A model generated the notes under the pieces. That model saw only the letters and a list, made by a program, of their open reading frames with translations. It made no database searches and was not told where the DNA came from. From a virus, in the IMG/VR virus record IMGVR_UViG_3300035698_007449, positions 1 through 39,998 of that record: a DNA stretch of 39,998 nt, one strand, 5' to 3'. A program made the position numbers and the translations under genes. Of this stretch, positions 21,672-32,900 are shown piece by piece (the stretch's first letter is position 1; the number at the start of each line of letters is the position of its first letter).

Positions 21672-21874
21672 AGAAGAGGCTACCACCGCGGAAAGAGGTT
21701 TGCTATGGCAGGATTGGCTTGTTCCAGCGCTGTCCTTGTGGGGGAACTACTGACCTGGACACCTACACTATGCGGTTGTTCTGCCATTCCTGCGATCATC
21801 ATTGGAAGCTTAATGGGCAGCCCATAGGCATCAGGAGAAAGACAGTTTATGCCCGGGCTAGGATATACGGATAA
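21668..21874 (+). CDS. Zinc-ribbon protein, GTG start
   Basis: This is 68 residues from a GTG overlapping the previous stop by four bases. CPCG near 22-25 and CHSCDHHW at 39-46 form a zinc ribbon; both ends are basic. Probably nucleic-acid associated. Function unknown. Confidence 0.6.
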   Translation: MKKRLPPRKEVCYGRIGLFQRCPCGGTTDLDTYTMRLFCHSCDHHWKLNGQPIGIRRKTVYARARIYG

Positions 21875-21907
21875 GGAGGGTAAGAGGTAGCTTCGTGCTA
21901 CTGGCTA

Positions 21908-22993
21908 ATGGCATTACCAAAAGACGGGACACCCGAATGGACTGAGTTAGCCGAGAAATGGCTGAATGTCGAGGGTGGAGTGGAGAGGGCAAAGCTCGCT
22001 CAGAAATATGGTTATGCTAACTCTGAGAGCTTGGGCGCGCGTATGCGTGAGAGAGGGGTACGGCGAACAAGGCTGACGGCAGCAAGCGATATGCCCCAGG
22101 AAGCACCGGAGCCGATATTTCTACCATATCCGAAGTTCAAGATAAAGCCATTCAGTATAGGCAAAGTTCAGCGGGACGAAGAGGATATTGGAATAGTATT
22201 CGCTGACGGCCACGCTTGCAAGATAACGGAGAGTTACAATACCGACATTTACAAAGCTAGGATGGACAGCTTGCTTGAGAGTGTTATGAGCATTATCAAT
22301 TTACACAGGCCTATCCGCAATGCGTACATCCTGAACGTGGGTGATAATATTCAGGGGGAGAATCCCTATCAGGGCTCGAAGATAGGTGATACCGACCGAG
22401 GGGCCAGGGCGCAAATCAATGAGATAGCAGTACCAACGCATAGCAAATTTGTAGCTTCGCTGAAACAGGGCGTCAAAGAAATCTTTTACCATGGCGTCCG
22501 GGGCAACCATGGCAATTATGACAGAACGAAGCCGGAGAAAACGAACTGGGACTTATTCTTTTACGATGCATTGAAAGGTAGTTTACAGAACCAGCCGGGT
22601 ATCACTATCAATACATCAGAGGAATTTTATCAGCTTGTTTATATTCGTGGATTTGGGTTTTTTATCATTCACGGCGACCAAGTACGGTCAAATCAGGGGA
22701 TCCCCCTATTTGCTCTGAGGCGAAAGTTCCAGGAGTATTGGGCTATGTGGAGATTCCAGTATGCGTATTGTGGTCACTGGCATTGCAGCGGGGGCGATGA
22801 CGTAAACGCCTGGGCGCATTATGACATTTGTCCCCCATTAGTCACCGGCGATGCTTGGGCGCTTGAGGTGGTAGGCCGGGCATCAAAACCAGTCCAGCTT
22901 GTATTCGGGGTTCACCCGAAGTATGGACGCACCTGGCAATACAGCCTATATGCAGACAAGGCATTTTTACCACAACCGAAGGTGGAGGAATGA
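21908..22993 (+). CDS. Calcineurin-like metallophosphoesterase with N-terminal helical domain
   Basis: This is 361 residues. The metal-binding motifs appear in order: D100-G-H102, GDN at 145-147, GNH at 199-201, HGD at 255-257 and GHWH at 289-292. A helix-turn-helix-like segment covers about residues 10-55. Phages often carry such phosphoesterases near terminase genes; nuclease or phosphatase activity on nucleic acids is likely but untested. The sequence looks intact. The stop overlaps the next start by four bases. Confidence 0.85.
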   Translation: MALPKDGTPEWTELAEKWLNVEGGVERAKLAQKYGYANSESLGARMRERGVRRTRLTAASDMPQEAPEPIFLPYPKFKIKPFSIGKVQRDEEDIGIVFADGHACKITESYNTDIYKARMDSLLESVMSIINLHRPIRNAYILNVGDNIQGENPYQGSKIGDTDRGARAQINEIAVPTHSKFVASLKQGVKEIFYHGVRGNHGNYDRTKPEKTNWDLFFYDALKGSLQNQPGITINTSEEFYQLVYIRGFGFFIIHGDQVRSNQGIPLFALRRKFQEYWAMWRFQYAYCGHWHCSGGDDVNAWAHYDICPPLVTGDAWALEVVGRASKPVQLVFGVHPKYGRTWQYSLYADKAFLPQPKVEE

Positions 22994-23310
22994 ATACCGG
23001 TAGACTTTTAGAATACTGGCGAGACAGGGCTTGCGGGGACGAAACGCCTAGTAAGATCGCTCAGGTTATCCCCCATGAGGTTGAAGATTTGATTGAAAAC
23101 CTCAAACTCATAGAGGATGGGGTAGGGGATGCCAGCACTGAGGCTGAGGCCCAAACAGCAATCGGAGATATTCTCGCGATGCTTCAAGAGATATGCACAT
23201 TACGCAAGTGGGATTTACCCACCCTACACATGGCTGGCTGCCAAAGAGCAGCGCAAAGATATAAAGAGAAACTAGAGGGTCTTAGCCAGTTGTATCACGA
23301 CAAAGCCTAA
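22990..23310 (+). CDS. Helical protein, weakly MazG-like
   Basis: This is 106 residues with ATGA overlap to the previous gene. All helical; EAQTAIGDILAMLQEICTLRKWDLPTLHMAGCQRAAQRYKEKL has the Glu-Asp and late Lys/Arg spacing of MazG-like nucleotide pyrophosphohydrolases, but the ExxE motif is not clear. MazG function is a guess. Confidence 0.45.
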   Translation: MNTGRLLEYWRDRACGDETPSKIAQVIPHEVEDLIENLKLIEDGVGDASTEAEAQTAIGDILAMLQEICTLRKWDLPTLHMAGCQRAAQRYKEKLEGLSQLYHDKA

Positions 23311-23349
23311 CCTATATCTTGTGTTCTAGGCTCTACTGACCACTACCCC

Positions 23350-23379
23350 TTGCGTAATTGGGAAAAAGTGTGCTAAATT
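23350..23379 (+). promoter_or_regulatory. Candidate promoter before TerL
   Basis: TAAATT at 23374-23379 is preceded by TG one base upstream. An imperfect -35 (TTGCGT, 23350-23355) lies 18 bases away. It sits in the only gap of about 95 bases before the terminase gene. Confidence 0.4.
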
Positions 23380-23404
23380 ATTCAAAGGGCATGGTGAAAG
23401 GCGA

Positions 23405-23539
23405 ATGAAGGTACAAAAGATGATTGCTGAGTTCAAAGAGATGAGCGAGCGACAGATTAAAGAGAGTTTGCCAATAGTGCTTAGGGATAAGGACGGCAAG
23501 GTGGTCGCTCTGGTCTCGAAGCCGTATGCAGAATGGTGA
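23405..23539 (+). CDS. Small protein ahead of TerL
   Basis: This is 44 residues overlapping the terminase start by seven bases. A helix (IAEFKEMSERQIKESL) is followed by a strand pair (PIVLRDKDGKVVALVSKP) recalling the end of a Phd-type fold. Antitoxin identity is not supported by a neighbouring toxin. It may simply be coupled to TerL. Confidence 0.5.
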   Translation: MKVQKMIAEFKEMSERQIKESLPIVLRDKDGKVVALVSKPYAEW

Positions 23540-25032
23540 CAGCAACAGACATAGAGCCGAAACTAAGTTTAGGCCAGCAGCAGGACGAGTTCGGTCACTG
23601 CATGGTTGATCCTTGGTATTGGTTCACTCATTATGTGAAAACCATAGATTATACCACTCAGGAGATAAGGCCATACCCCGACTGGGATTATTTACACTTA
23701 CTCCTACTCTTGCTCAGAGACCACCCGCAACTCGCAATCCTGAAAGGGAAGCAGCTTGTTATTAGCTGGACACTTGCTGGCTATGCGTTGCATAAGTGCT
23801 ATAGAAATGCAAACGTCTTAATGCTGTCTGCCGGTGAGGTTGAGGCTGGTGTGTTACTCGGCAAGAGTAGCTTTATAAATGCACACCTACCAACATTCTT
23901 GCGACTGAAGACTTCGCATGATGGGGCTGAGCTGATTGCGTTCCCAGATACCATGAGCCAAATCCGTGCCTTGCCGTCTACTGAAAAGGCAGGTGTGGGT
24001 GAAACTGCCACTCTAGTTATTAGGGATGAGCTTGAGTTCCACGAATACGCCGAATCCAACTTCGGGCAAATCAGACCGACAATTGGTGGTGGCACACAGA
24101 TTGTTGACTTGTCCACTTCCAGGCGTAGTAAGCCAACTAGCCATTTTAAGGGGCTTTACAGAGGGGCTAAGGCAGGGACGAATAACTATCATCCATTATT
24201 CTTGCATTGTCTTGTTCGCCCTGATAGGGATATGGCTTGGTATCACAACGAAGCTAAAGATTATGCTGTGCGTTATATCTTTGAGCAGAATAATCCATTG
24301 ACTGAAGCGGATGCTCTTGACAGTGTTGAGGGGATCGGGCTATTTGAGAAAGAGGCCCTAGAACGCTTACTTGCTAGTGTTGAGGACCCGATGAAACAAC
24401 CGGCTGCCGGCACCTATATCTATCATCCTCACAAGCCAGAGCTAAGGTATTACGTTGGTGGTGACGGTGCCGAGGGTAGAGGTGGTGACTATAGTGTTAT
24501 CTGGATTGAAGGAACGGACGGTACGCACAGACACATGGCCGCGCTGATGCACTCTAACCAGATGACACCGGACATATTTGCTACACAGGCCCATGACCAG
24601 TTGAAAGGCTATGGTAGCCCGATGGTAGTCATGGGGGCGAGTGCCTGGGACATTATGATTCTGAAGGCGTTGAAGGCTATGAATTATGGTGGTGAGATTT
24701 ATTGCACCGATCCAAAAGGTGAAAAGCTTGGCTATATCGAGACGAAGACTAACAAGCAGGAAAACCTTATGAAGTTTGCTTGGGCTATTAGAGATGGCTT
24801 GGTAGTCGAGTACAAGCCAGCCATAGAGGAAATGTTTGGCTACAACTTGAATGATGGGATATATGAGTCGGTCAATCCCCACAACGACCTGGTTGTTGCC
24901 GGTGCTATGGCAACGGTAGCACATGACCTAGCGCCTATACAGAACGAGGTCACAGTTGATTATTTCTACGGCCATGCTCCGAAGAGGAAATTGAGTGATA
25001 GGCTGAGGGAGAAGAATTATGGACTTGCTTGA
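23533..25032 (+). CDS. terL: Terminase large subunit
   Basis: This is 499 residues. The ATPase domain shows a degenerate Walker A region (KGKQLVISWTLAGYAL, 71-86) as seen in some TerL clades that have K-x-R-Q in place of GKS/T. Walker B is TLVIRDELEFHEYA with D165-E166, followed by a coupling motif (VDLSTSR, 191-197). The C-terminal RNase H-like nuclease domain begins near 305, with D311 in YVGGDGAEGRGGDYSVIWIE, and a later acidic position in NPHNDLVVAGA. It pumps DNA into the prohead and cuts it. It is adjacent to the portal gene, as expected. Confidence 0.85.
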   Translation: MVTATDIEPKLSLGQQQDEFGHCMVDPWYWFTHYVKTIDYTTQEIRPYPDWDYLHLLLLLLRDHPQLAILKGKQLVISWTLAGYALHKCYRNANVLMLSAGEVEAGVLLGKSSFINAHLPTFLRLKTSHDGAELIAFPDTMSQIRALPSTEKAGVGETATLVIRDELEFHEYAESNFGQIRPTIGGGTQIVDLSTSRRSKPTSHFKGLYRGAKAGTNNYHPLFLHCLVRPDRDMAWYHNEAKDYAVRYIFEQNNPLTEADALDSVEGIGLFEKEALERLLASVEDPMKQPAAGTYIYHPHKPELRYYVGGDGAEGRGGDYSVIWIEGTDGTHRHMAALMHSNQMTPDIFATQAHDQLKGYGSPMVVMGASAWDIMILKALKAMNYGGEIYCTDPKGEKLGYIETKTNKQENLMKFAWAIRDGLVVEYKPAIEEMFGYNLNDGIYESVNPHNDLVVAGAMATVAHDLAPIQNEVTVDYFYGHAPKRKLSDRLREKNYGLA

Positions 25033-26725
25033 ACAAACTAAGATAGCTAGACAAAGACTAGACCCTCGACATAAGCGCATGGATGGCGATCTGGATAAGT
25101 ATTTGCTAGAGAAGTTTGTCTGGCAGAATACAGATGGCCAGGACGTACCTAATGTGGAAAATGTTACGGCTAACGCCGCGCGCACATTTGCGGATAAGGT
25201 AATAGCAAATCTAGGAACAGCCGAAAGGCGTTTTGATATAGCATCAGAGATAACCGAAGATGCTACTTTAGCAGAGGATTTCGTTAAGTTCGGTTTGGCT
25301 CAATCGGAGAAGAACTTATTAAAGCAATTGATTTTTCCTCTTGAAGAATCCTTTGATGTCGGTACTTCCCTCCGAGGGACAATAGCTTGTAGGGTAATTC
25401 TCAAACGAGACGGCAATCGGTATTACTTTGACATCGTGCCTATTGATGCCCGTGCTCTTGTTTATGAGCCTGGGCGAAATGGTTGTGCCTTGGGTTCTAT
25501 TGAGGGTAAGCAGAGCGCGGCTGAAATTGAAAGGGATTACCATGAAAGTCTCGGAGGGTGGTTCAGTAAAAAGAAAGAAGGTGAGGTACAGGATATTTGG
25601 ACTCCCACCCATAACGTTGTCTATATTGATGGCAGACAGGTTCGCAATATAGAGCACAAGCTTGGCATGAATCCCATCCTTGTTGTGAATTGCCCGACTG
25701 CGCCCCGCTTTGCTGGGAGGCAAGATGCTGTTAAACACGAAGCTGAAAGCATATATGCTCCTGTACGAGACCTATACGATGTGTTAAACAAGGCAGCATC
25801 GGCCTGGCATACGCAAAACATGATGGGGATATTGCCGCCAATGCAGTTTATTAGCAAGGATGGGCGTAAGGCCAGCACTCCGCCATTTGGCGTGGGGGCT
25901 ATAGTCAATATCAGGACTAATGAAGAGTTTAAGCCGATGCCGATAAGTGATGTGAGTTTGTCGCATCAGGCTTTCTTCGGTCAGCTGATGGCGTGGATTC
26001 AGCGCGGTACTATGGCGAACATCGACTATGGGGAACTTAGCTTTGAGCTTTCGGCGCTGGCTATCAAGAGGCTTGAAGCTGCCAAGGATCAGGTGTTCGT
26101 ACCTCGCCTCAAGGCTAAGAAGTCTATGGCGATGTTAATTGCTGATGCCCTTATCTTCCAGTTTATCAGAGGTGGCTATCATACTAACTTGGGTGACTTG
26201 GGCGAAGAGATACCGTTTGAGCCTGGTGACTTCAAGAATAAGCGCTTTATGATTCAGGTGGATTACTTCACGATAAGCCCTGATGAGAATATAGCTGATA
26301 TTACGGTTGCAGAGAGGGGTAAGGCACTGGGTTTGCCAGAGGAATATGTTTTCAAGAACTTGATGCACATTGAGAATTATGAGGGTGTCATAGAAATGCG
26401 TGATAGAGAGAGGATAGGGGATGAGTCTAAGACGATACGTTTCTATCGCTATGGGAAGTCGTTAATTAAAAAGGGTGGGGAGGATGACGTATTGGAAGCG
26501 GAACTTGTACTGAAGGAAATCGGTATGACTACAGAGCAGGTTGCTGGGGCTGCTCAAGAACCCCCAAAGCAACTAGCAAGCCAGCCTAAGCCACTTGCAT
26601 CTTTGGGCGTAGCACCGGTATCAACGCCACGCAAGAGTGAAGAGGAGATAGTGGCAGCGGAAGAGCAAAGGCGTGAGGGGACAACAAGGGCTGAGGAAGG
26701 CCGAAGGTCTAAGGAGATGGAATAA
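25019..26725 (+). CDS. Portal protein
   Basis: This is 568 residues starting 14 bases before the TerL stop. The order TerL-portal and the mixed fold support portal: a helical clip/stem region with AWIQRGTMANIDYGELSFELSALAIKRLEAA (about residues 330-360), preceded by beta-rich wing segments. The last 80 residues are a charged, Gln/Glu-rich disordered tail. It would form the dodecameric ring at the head vertex. Confidence 0.8.
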   Translation: MDLLEQTKIARQRLDPRHKRMDGDLDKYLLEKFVWQNTDGQDVPNVENVTANAARTFADKVIANLGTAERRFDIASEITEDATLAEDFVKFGLAQSEKNLLKQLIFPLEESFDVGTSLRGTIACRVILKRDGNRYYFDIVPIDARALVYEPGRNGCALGSIEGKQSAAEIERDYHESLGGWFSKKKEGEVQDIWTPTHNVVYIDGRQVRNIEHKLGMNPILVVNCPTAPRFAGRQDAVKHEAESIYAPVRDLYDVLNKAASAWHTQNMMGILPPMQFISKDGRKASTPPFGVGAIVNIRTNEEFKPMPISDVSLSHQAFFGQLMAWIQRGTMANIDYGELSFELSALAIKRLEAAKDQVFVPRLKAKKSMAMLIADALIFQFIRGGYHTNLGDLGEEIPFEPGDFKNKRFMIQVDYFTISPDENIADITVAERGKALGLPEEYVFKNLMHIENYEGVIEMRDRERIGDESKTIRFYRYGKSLIKKGGEDDVLEAELVLKEIGMTTEQVAGAAQEPPKQLASQPKPLASLGVAPVSTPRKSEEEIVAAEEQRREGTTRAEEGRRSKEME

Positions 26726-26940
26726 TGCCTGAAAAGATGTTAGACCATGACGAATACAACAGGAGAGTCAGGGAACTTGTCTCCGGGCGGCCTACCCCCG
26801 GAGCAACACCAGGGGGAACTCCAAAGATTCTAAACTTTCTGAAAAGGCGGAAGGCTGGTCAACCCCAGCCACAGCAAGTATCGCTCCCTGGGCCGGCGCC
26901 GAAGCCTGAAAGGGAATACCCCTTCATTGGAGCTCGCTAG
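26725..26940 (+). CDS. Pro-rich small protein
   Basis: This is 71 residues overlapping the portal stop by one base (TAATG). The first 22 residues are helical; the rest is Gly/Pro-rich with a basic patch (LKRRKAGQPQPQQ). It is probably disordered. It sits between portal and the giant gene and may be an internal head or connector peptide. Confidence 0.55.
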   Translation: MPEKMLDHDEYNRRVRELVSGRPTPGATPGGTPKILNFLKRRKAGQPQPQQVSLPGPAPKPEREYPFIGAR

Positions 26941-26942
26941 GA

Positions 26943-29900
26943 ATGTCAAATACTGCGTTTATTAAGCGGAAGATAGAGCATCCTTCTGTCAAGCAGTTGC
27001 AACTTGGCGGCTATGCCTACAAAGAGGGCAAGTGGCAGAAGGAAGGGCTGACATGGGAAGGTGAGTCTATTGAATCTTATGGTCAAGAAGTGCCTTATGT
27101 GGAGAGGGCGATGGCTCGGCCTGAGATTCAGCGTGAGGCTTATAAGGCACCGGAGGTTCCGACTCTGCCAACTCCACCTGTTCCTACCCCACGACCTACA
27201 GCCGAAAATGAGATACGACTGCTTACTGAGACTGGTGAAGAAGTCTCAGGGTATATTCAACCCAGTGGGGAAGTTTGGGATGCCGATGACCTCTTGGCTG
27301 GTTTTGTAGACCCGGCTACAGGTGATTTCAGACCTGCTACTATTGAGGAGCAACTACCTGAAGGCTGGTCAACGCATGAGGAAGCTGATGGTCGCGTAAC
27401 ATATCTCAGACCTGATGGCTGGAGGCAGACAGAGGAAGGGGGTGTTATTAACGCCGATGGTGAGGAATTTAGCCCTACACAAGTCAAGGAATCTCAGGAG
27501 CTTATGGGACAACTGGAGAGTATGTTCCCCGAGGCAGATATTCAGGAGGTAACGGCTTGGGCAGAGGAAGACCCCGAAAGGTTCGTTGCTTTCTTTCAAG
27601 GTGCGGGCGATACGGCTCAGGCTAGAGCTGTCCTGAGGCGGATGGGACTTAATGATGAAGATATTGAGAGTATTTATCCCCCAGGTCTGGTGGTAGACAG
27701 AGGTGGCGCAGTAACCACCGATGGCCAATATGTCGAACAGGGATTCTTTGATAATGTCTGGCAGCAAATACAATATAACGTGCCAAAGGTTATTCATAAG
27801 TCGGCACAATACTTTGTGTCCACCTTGCCTAATAAGTTATTTGCGGATGTCAAGGTTGGGCAAAGAAGGAAGATTCAAGTATTGCCTTTTGCCGCTCCCG
27901 AGTGGGGGGCTCCTTATTCAGAGCAGGAAGCAGCAAGAACAAATCAATTTAGCAAGGAAATGCGGGATAAGTTCCGAGTAGTCTATACTCGCAACCAAAC
28001 AAAGCATGAGGAATGGCTAGAAAAGAACAAAGACCTCGAACCGCCAGATTACTATAAAGAGGGGGCGCTGGAGCATCCTGAATTATGGCATGATGCAGGT
28101 TATTGGGGGTCGGTCATTGGTGAGGCGGCACCTTTCTCCCTTGCTATTCTTGGGGTGACTGCGGGAACTTTCTTTGCTACTAGGAACCCATATGCAGCAG
28201 TGATGGCAGGTACGGCATTTGCGACACCCTATCAGTCTCAGGATTTGCATGACGACTTAGTTGCCTCTGGTGCTCCGGAGGATGAAGCTGCCAAGATAGC
28301 TGTACCTGTGGGGGCTGTTATTGCCTCAGTCGAAGCGGTCACGGATTTGCCTCTAGTGGCTGCTATATTTGCACCGCTAAAAGTTTTTGGTAAGCAGCTT
28401 ATCAAAGAGGTTGGCAAGCGGACTGTTTGGGAGCTCTTGAAGAGAGGCGTTAAGACATTCTCTATTGTGGAAATATCAGAGGTGATGGAGGAGATAGTTC
28501 AAGGGGCTATCCAGAATGCCTTTGTGAAAGAGTATGACAAAGATAGAGCCATATTTGAGAATATAGATGAAACTATTATCAAGACCCTAATTGCTACTGC
28601 ACCGTTCGCAATATTTGGTGGTGGTATGTCTATGCGCCATGTGGCTCCTGATGTGGCCGAGGCTACACCGCCAGAGCAAAAGGATCGTGAAGGCTGGGTG
28701 CAGGATAACATTACTGGCGAATGGTATAAGCCATTATTGCTAACAGAAGGCATTAAGGAAGATATTGCGAAGGGGCAAGAAGCTGGCTTGACGGGGGATG
28801 AGGCGAAGGTAAAAGCCTACAATGAGGCAGCTAGGTCAGAAGAGGGAGCGAAGGCTATTGAAGAAGCCGCTGCGAAGATTAAACAAGGTGTGCCGCTACC
28901 CGAAGAACCGAAAGCTGTGCCGTTGCCTGAAGTACCAGAGGTGGTTGAAGTAGTGCCAACACCTAGTGAGCTTGCACCAAAGGCTGCTGAAGTAGTTAAA
29001 GTAGAGGCGGAGTTGGACGAGATAAAAGAACTTAGAAAGCTTACCGCCGAAGACAAGACGCTGACGGAAGAATCACGCAAATCACGCTATGACCTTTATG
29101 ATGCTAGTGAAAAGCGACTCAAGGAAGATTTGGCACTTGCCAAAGAATTAGAAGTAGCACCAAAGGCTGCTGAGGCTGCACCGAAGAAAGTTAAGGCTAA
29201 GAAGCCATTGCCTCCACCTGCTGAGCCAACCATGGAAGAGGCGACAAGCAATTTGGGTACGCCTGGAAGCCCGACTTCAACTCCAGCTCAAATTGACTCA
29301 ACGCTAAAGTTCTTTGCTGATTATATTGCAGCTCCGACAACTGAGAGTGCGTGGGAGCTAACAAGGCAGTTAAGGCAAGAGACACGGGCTCAGAGGGCAG
29401 AAAGCTTGAAGGCTAGAGCGCAAGAGTTGATTATCACTGAGGGTATTCCTGTTGAAGAGGCAATGAGGCAGGCGATAACAGAAACAATGTCTGGCGAATT
29501 GCCAAGTGCGCGCTCGGAATATATGGATAACCTGGCTCAGAACATGCGAGATATCTTATTTAATAAGGTCTACCAGGAACTCAAGGATGAACCTTATGAG
29601 ATGATGTCGACTGCTGATGCGCTTACCAATGCCTTGATGGGCAAGCCGATACCACGTGAGCCCGGGGTTAAGGGTGGCTCTGCTTATAGCCGGTTGATGC
29701 GTGTCTTTAGTGACCAACCCCAAGTGCTCAAGGCAATAGACGAGAGCGCTAAGCAAGGCAAGTCCTTACATCGTGTAATTGAGGAATTATATGGTGAGAT
29801 AGGTAAACCACCAATACCAGTTGATGAGGAAACTCTAGCTTATCATCGCAACCTTTCGGATGCTCCTTTTGGACTTGGAACATTTTGGGATAAACCCTCA

Positions 29901-32900
29901 GACTTGCATGTTCAGGATTTAAGAGCTCCCGCCGAACTGGAATATGCTAAGGCAAAACTGACTTTAGATAACCAACTGGCTAAAGGCGAGATAGCGAAGG
30001 ACAACTATGATATTGAGATTTCACAAGCTCGTGATAAGGCGTATCCTCAACCACCAATACCGCCTTATAAGCCACCGATTTCTGATGCTGTGAAGGAATT
30101 ACCGATGTGGCCTACTCCGGCCAGAGATGCAGTTATCAAGGTTTTGAAAGAGATAGGTTGGAGCCCTGTTGATATTGGTAACTTTCTCAGGGCAAATAAA
30201 GCATCGTTCGACTTTTCGTTCTGGAGGCAACAGGCGCCACTTATTATCAGGCATCCAATCTCGTTTGCTGTGGCGAATGTAGATGCTTGGAAAGCCCTAT
30301 GGAACCAGAAGTCGGCTGAGGCATCTTGGGCAAAGATTATTCACGACCCGTTATACCATATCTACGACCAAATTGGTGTAGATTTTCTTAGACCACTAGA
30401 GTTGCCGGCGGGAACATCACAATGGTTGGGTGTTGAGGAATTTGGTTATCTCACAGGGGAGAGAGTAATACCCAAGCTAACCTCGAAGCTACCGTGGGTT
30501 AAGCTTTCTGCCCGAGCATTTGTTACTGGCACCAATGCACACAACTGGCAGATATTCAAGAATCATTATAAGGCTATGCTTAGGCTGAATGAAATGTACG
30601 CATCCGGCCAGAAGAAACTAAACGAAGGGGAAGCCTTTAGTATCGAGAAAGAGATGACAGATTTCGCCAAGATGCTTACTGATATGACGGCTAGGGGGCA
30701 ACTGGGGAAGGCTGCACCGTTAGCTCCTGCTCTTGGCTCATTGTTGTTTGCTCCAAGAATGATACTTGGCAGGATGTTATCACCAAGGCATTTGCTTTCA
30801 GCTAACCCACGTGTAAGGGCTGAAGCTTGGCAGATTCTTTTTACCTTTGTTGGGGGGATTAGTAGCCTTATATTGCTTGGTTGGAAGCTTGACTTGTGGG
30901 ATGTGGAACGAGACCCGAAGAGTGCTGAGTATATGAGCATCCGCATAGGCAATACCCGAATTGACCCCTGGGGTGGGTACAGGCAATACCTAGTGTTTGC
31001 GACTCGCATAGTTACAGGAACGGGAATATCCAGTGTAACCGGTGCTGAATATGACATTGACCCAATGAGGGCAATCACACACTTTGTCAGAGGCAAGGCT
31101 GCACCACTAGCTAGTATCATAATGGAGTTTTGGACTGGTAAAACCTTTGTCGGCGAGGAAGTAGATGTTGCAAATAAAGCACAATGGGCTGAAAGATTGG
31201 CTCCCTTTGCTATCTGGGATATTTATGAAGCCTATATGGAAGGGGGTATGGAGTTGGCACTTAGGATAGGCATACCAGCGATCCTCGGCGCTGGTGTCCA
31301 AACATATACTGGTGATTGGGCGGAGAACTGGCCGAAGATGGGCTTGCCTAAATATCCTGAGAATCTTGAATACGGGCTGACCGAACCTATCTATGATGTC
31401 AAAGACTTCTGGGCTGATACCTCTGCTCAATTTAAGGGCGTTGACCCTGAGACATTGACAGAAGAGAAGGGCTTTCCACCTTATATCAAAACCATTGCCG
31501 AGGCTCGTATCATCTTAGAAGGTTTGGCTATTCTGCCAAACGAAAAGCTAGTTTCCATGAATGCCGATTCAGCGGTGGGATCAACTTTCGCTGACTATCA
31601 CCAGATGTGGCAAGACAGACAGAAGATTGTGGCGAGTGGGGATGAGGAAAAGTTAAAGGAATTTGATGCTGATGAGAGAACCAGGAATGCACACTTAGGC
31701 GATTTCAGCCAGAGGGAGTATTCGCTACTCATTCAGTATCATTCGATAACTGACAAGGTTAAGCAGGCGGTATTTCTTGACAAGCATCCTGAGTTGGGTG
31801 TGAATCCCCGGCAAGAATGGCTAAGAGCGCATCCGAAAGAGAATGCGAAGTTAGTTATCTGGGGGCAAGCTAAGGCTTTAACTCAGGCGGCCTATGATGA
31901 AGCACAACGGCTTATTGCGGATTTGGATATACCCGATATTGCTGTTGAGGAATACCTGCCACCAAAGCACATAGCTGAGACGCATTTTAAGTATGAAGAG
32001 CTTGTTGCGGAAGGAAGGCATGGTAGTTACGAAGCCCAACTATTATTGCTGGAAGATTTTTTGGAAGCCGAAAAAGCCGAACTCGAATCCTTTGCTGAGT
32101 GGCATGATAACCTTGGGGTATCAGACAAACAAATAGAATATCTCAAGCTAAGGGTTGATAATCAGGAACTATTCGACAAACTAGAAGAGTGCAAGGACAA
32201 AGACGACACAGCAAAGGATGAGGGTGGGCTAACGGCAAGAGATAGGGCTATTGAGGAACTTAGGGCGACAAAGGTGGGGGATGAAACCTTTGGAGATGTA
32301 GAACGTAGAATTGATGCTATGGGCAAGGGTACAAGGGCAAATCCCATTTCACCAGAAGTTGTGAACGCCTATGTGAACCACATGAAAATAGTGGACAAGA
32401 CGAGTGGTAGTAGCGCCGAGGCAAATATCAACAGGTATGATAATCCTGCGCTGAATGCCTTTTTGATGGATGGGGATTTGCATGGTAAGGGTGCCTTGAA
32501 GGGCTTAGATGAAAGCAGGGTACCGATATGGAGGCTCAATGTTCAATATCGGAAACAAGACGATTGGTATGATGAAGGCATTGTTGGGAAATATGAAGAA
32601 ACAGCTTACGCGACTGAGAAGGAACGGGCGGCTGCTATTACAGCTGAGAGGGAGCGATATCTTGAGGGCAATGAGGACTATGCCATATCGAGAAGGCGAA
32701 TAGACGCTATAGAACTTGGCTTCAATAAGGCATACCAGGATTTCTATATTGACTACTACATGAATTATGTTGAGAAGCCAGATGATTATGCCCTGAAATA
32801 CTATTATGAGGATGATTGGTGGCTGATGGAGCATTTCCCGTTTGAAAAGGCTATGGTGGATGCCGGTGCATGGACAAAGTACAAAGACTATACCAAGGTT

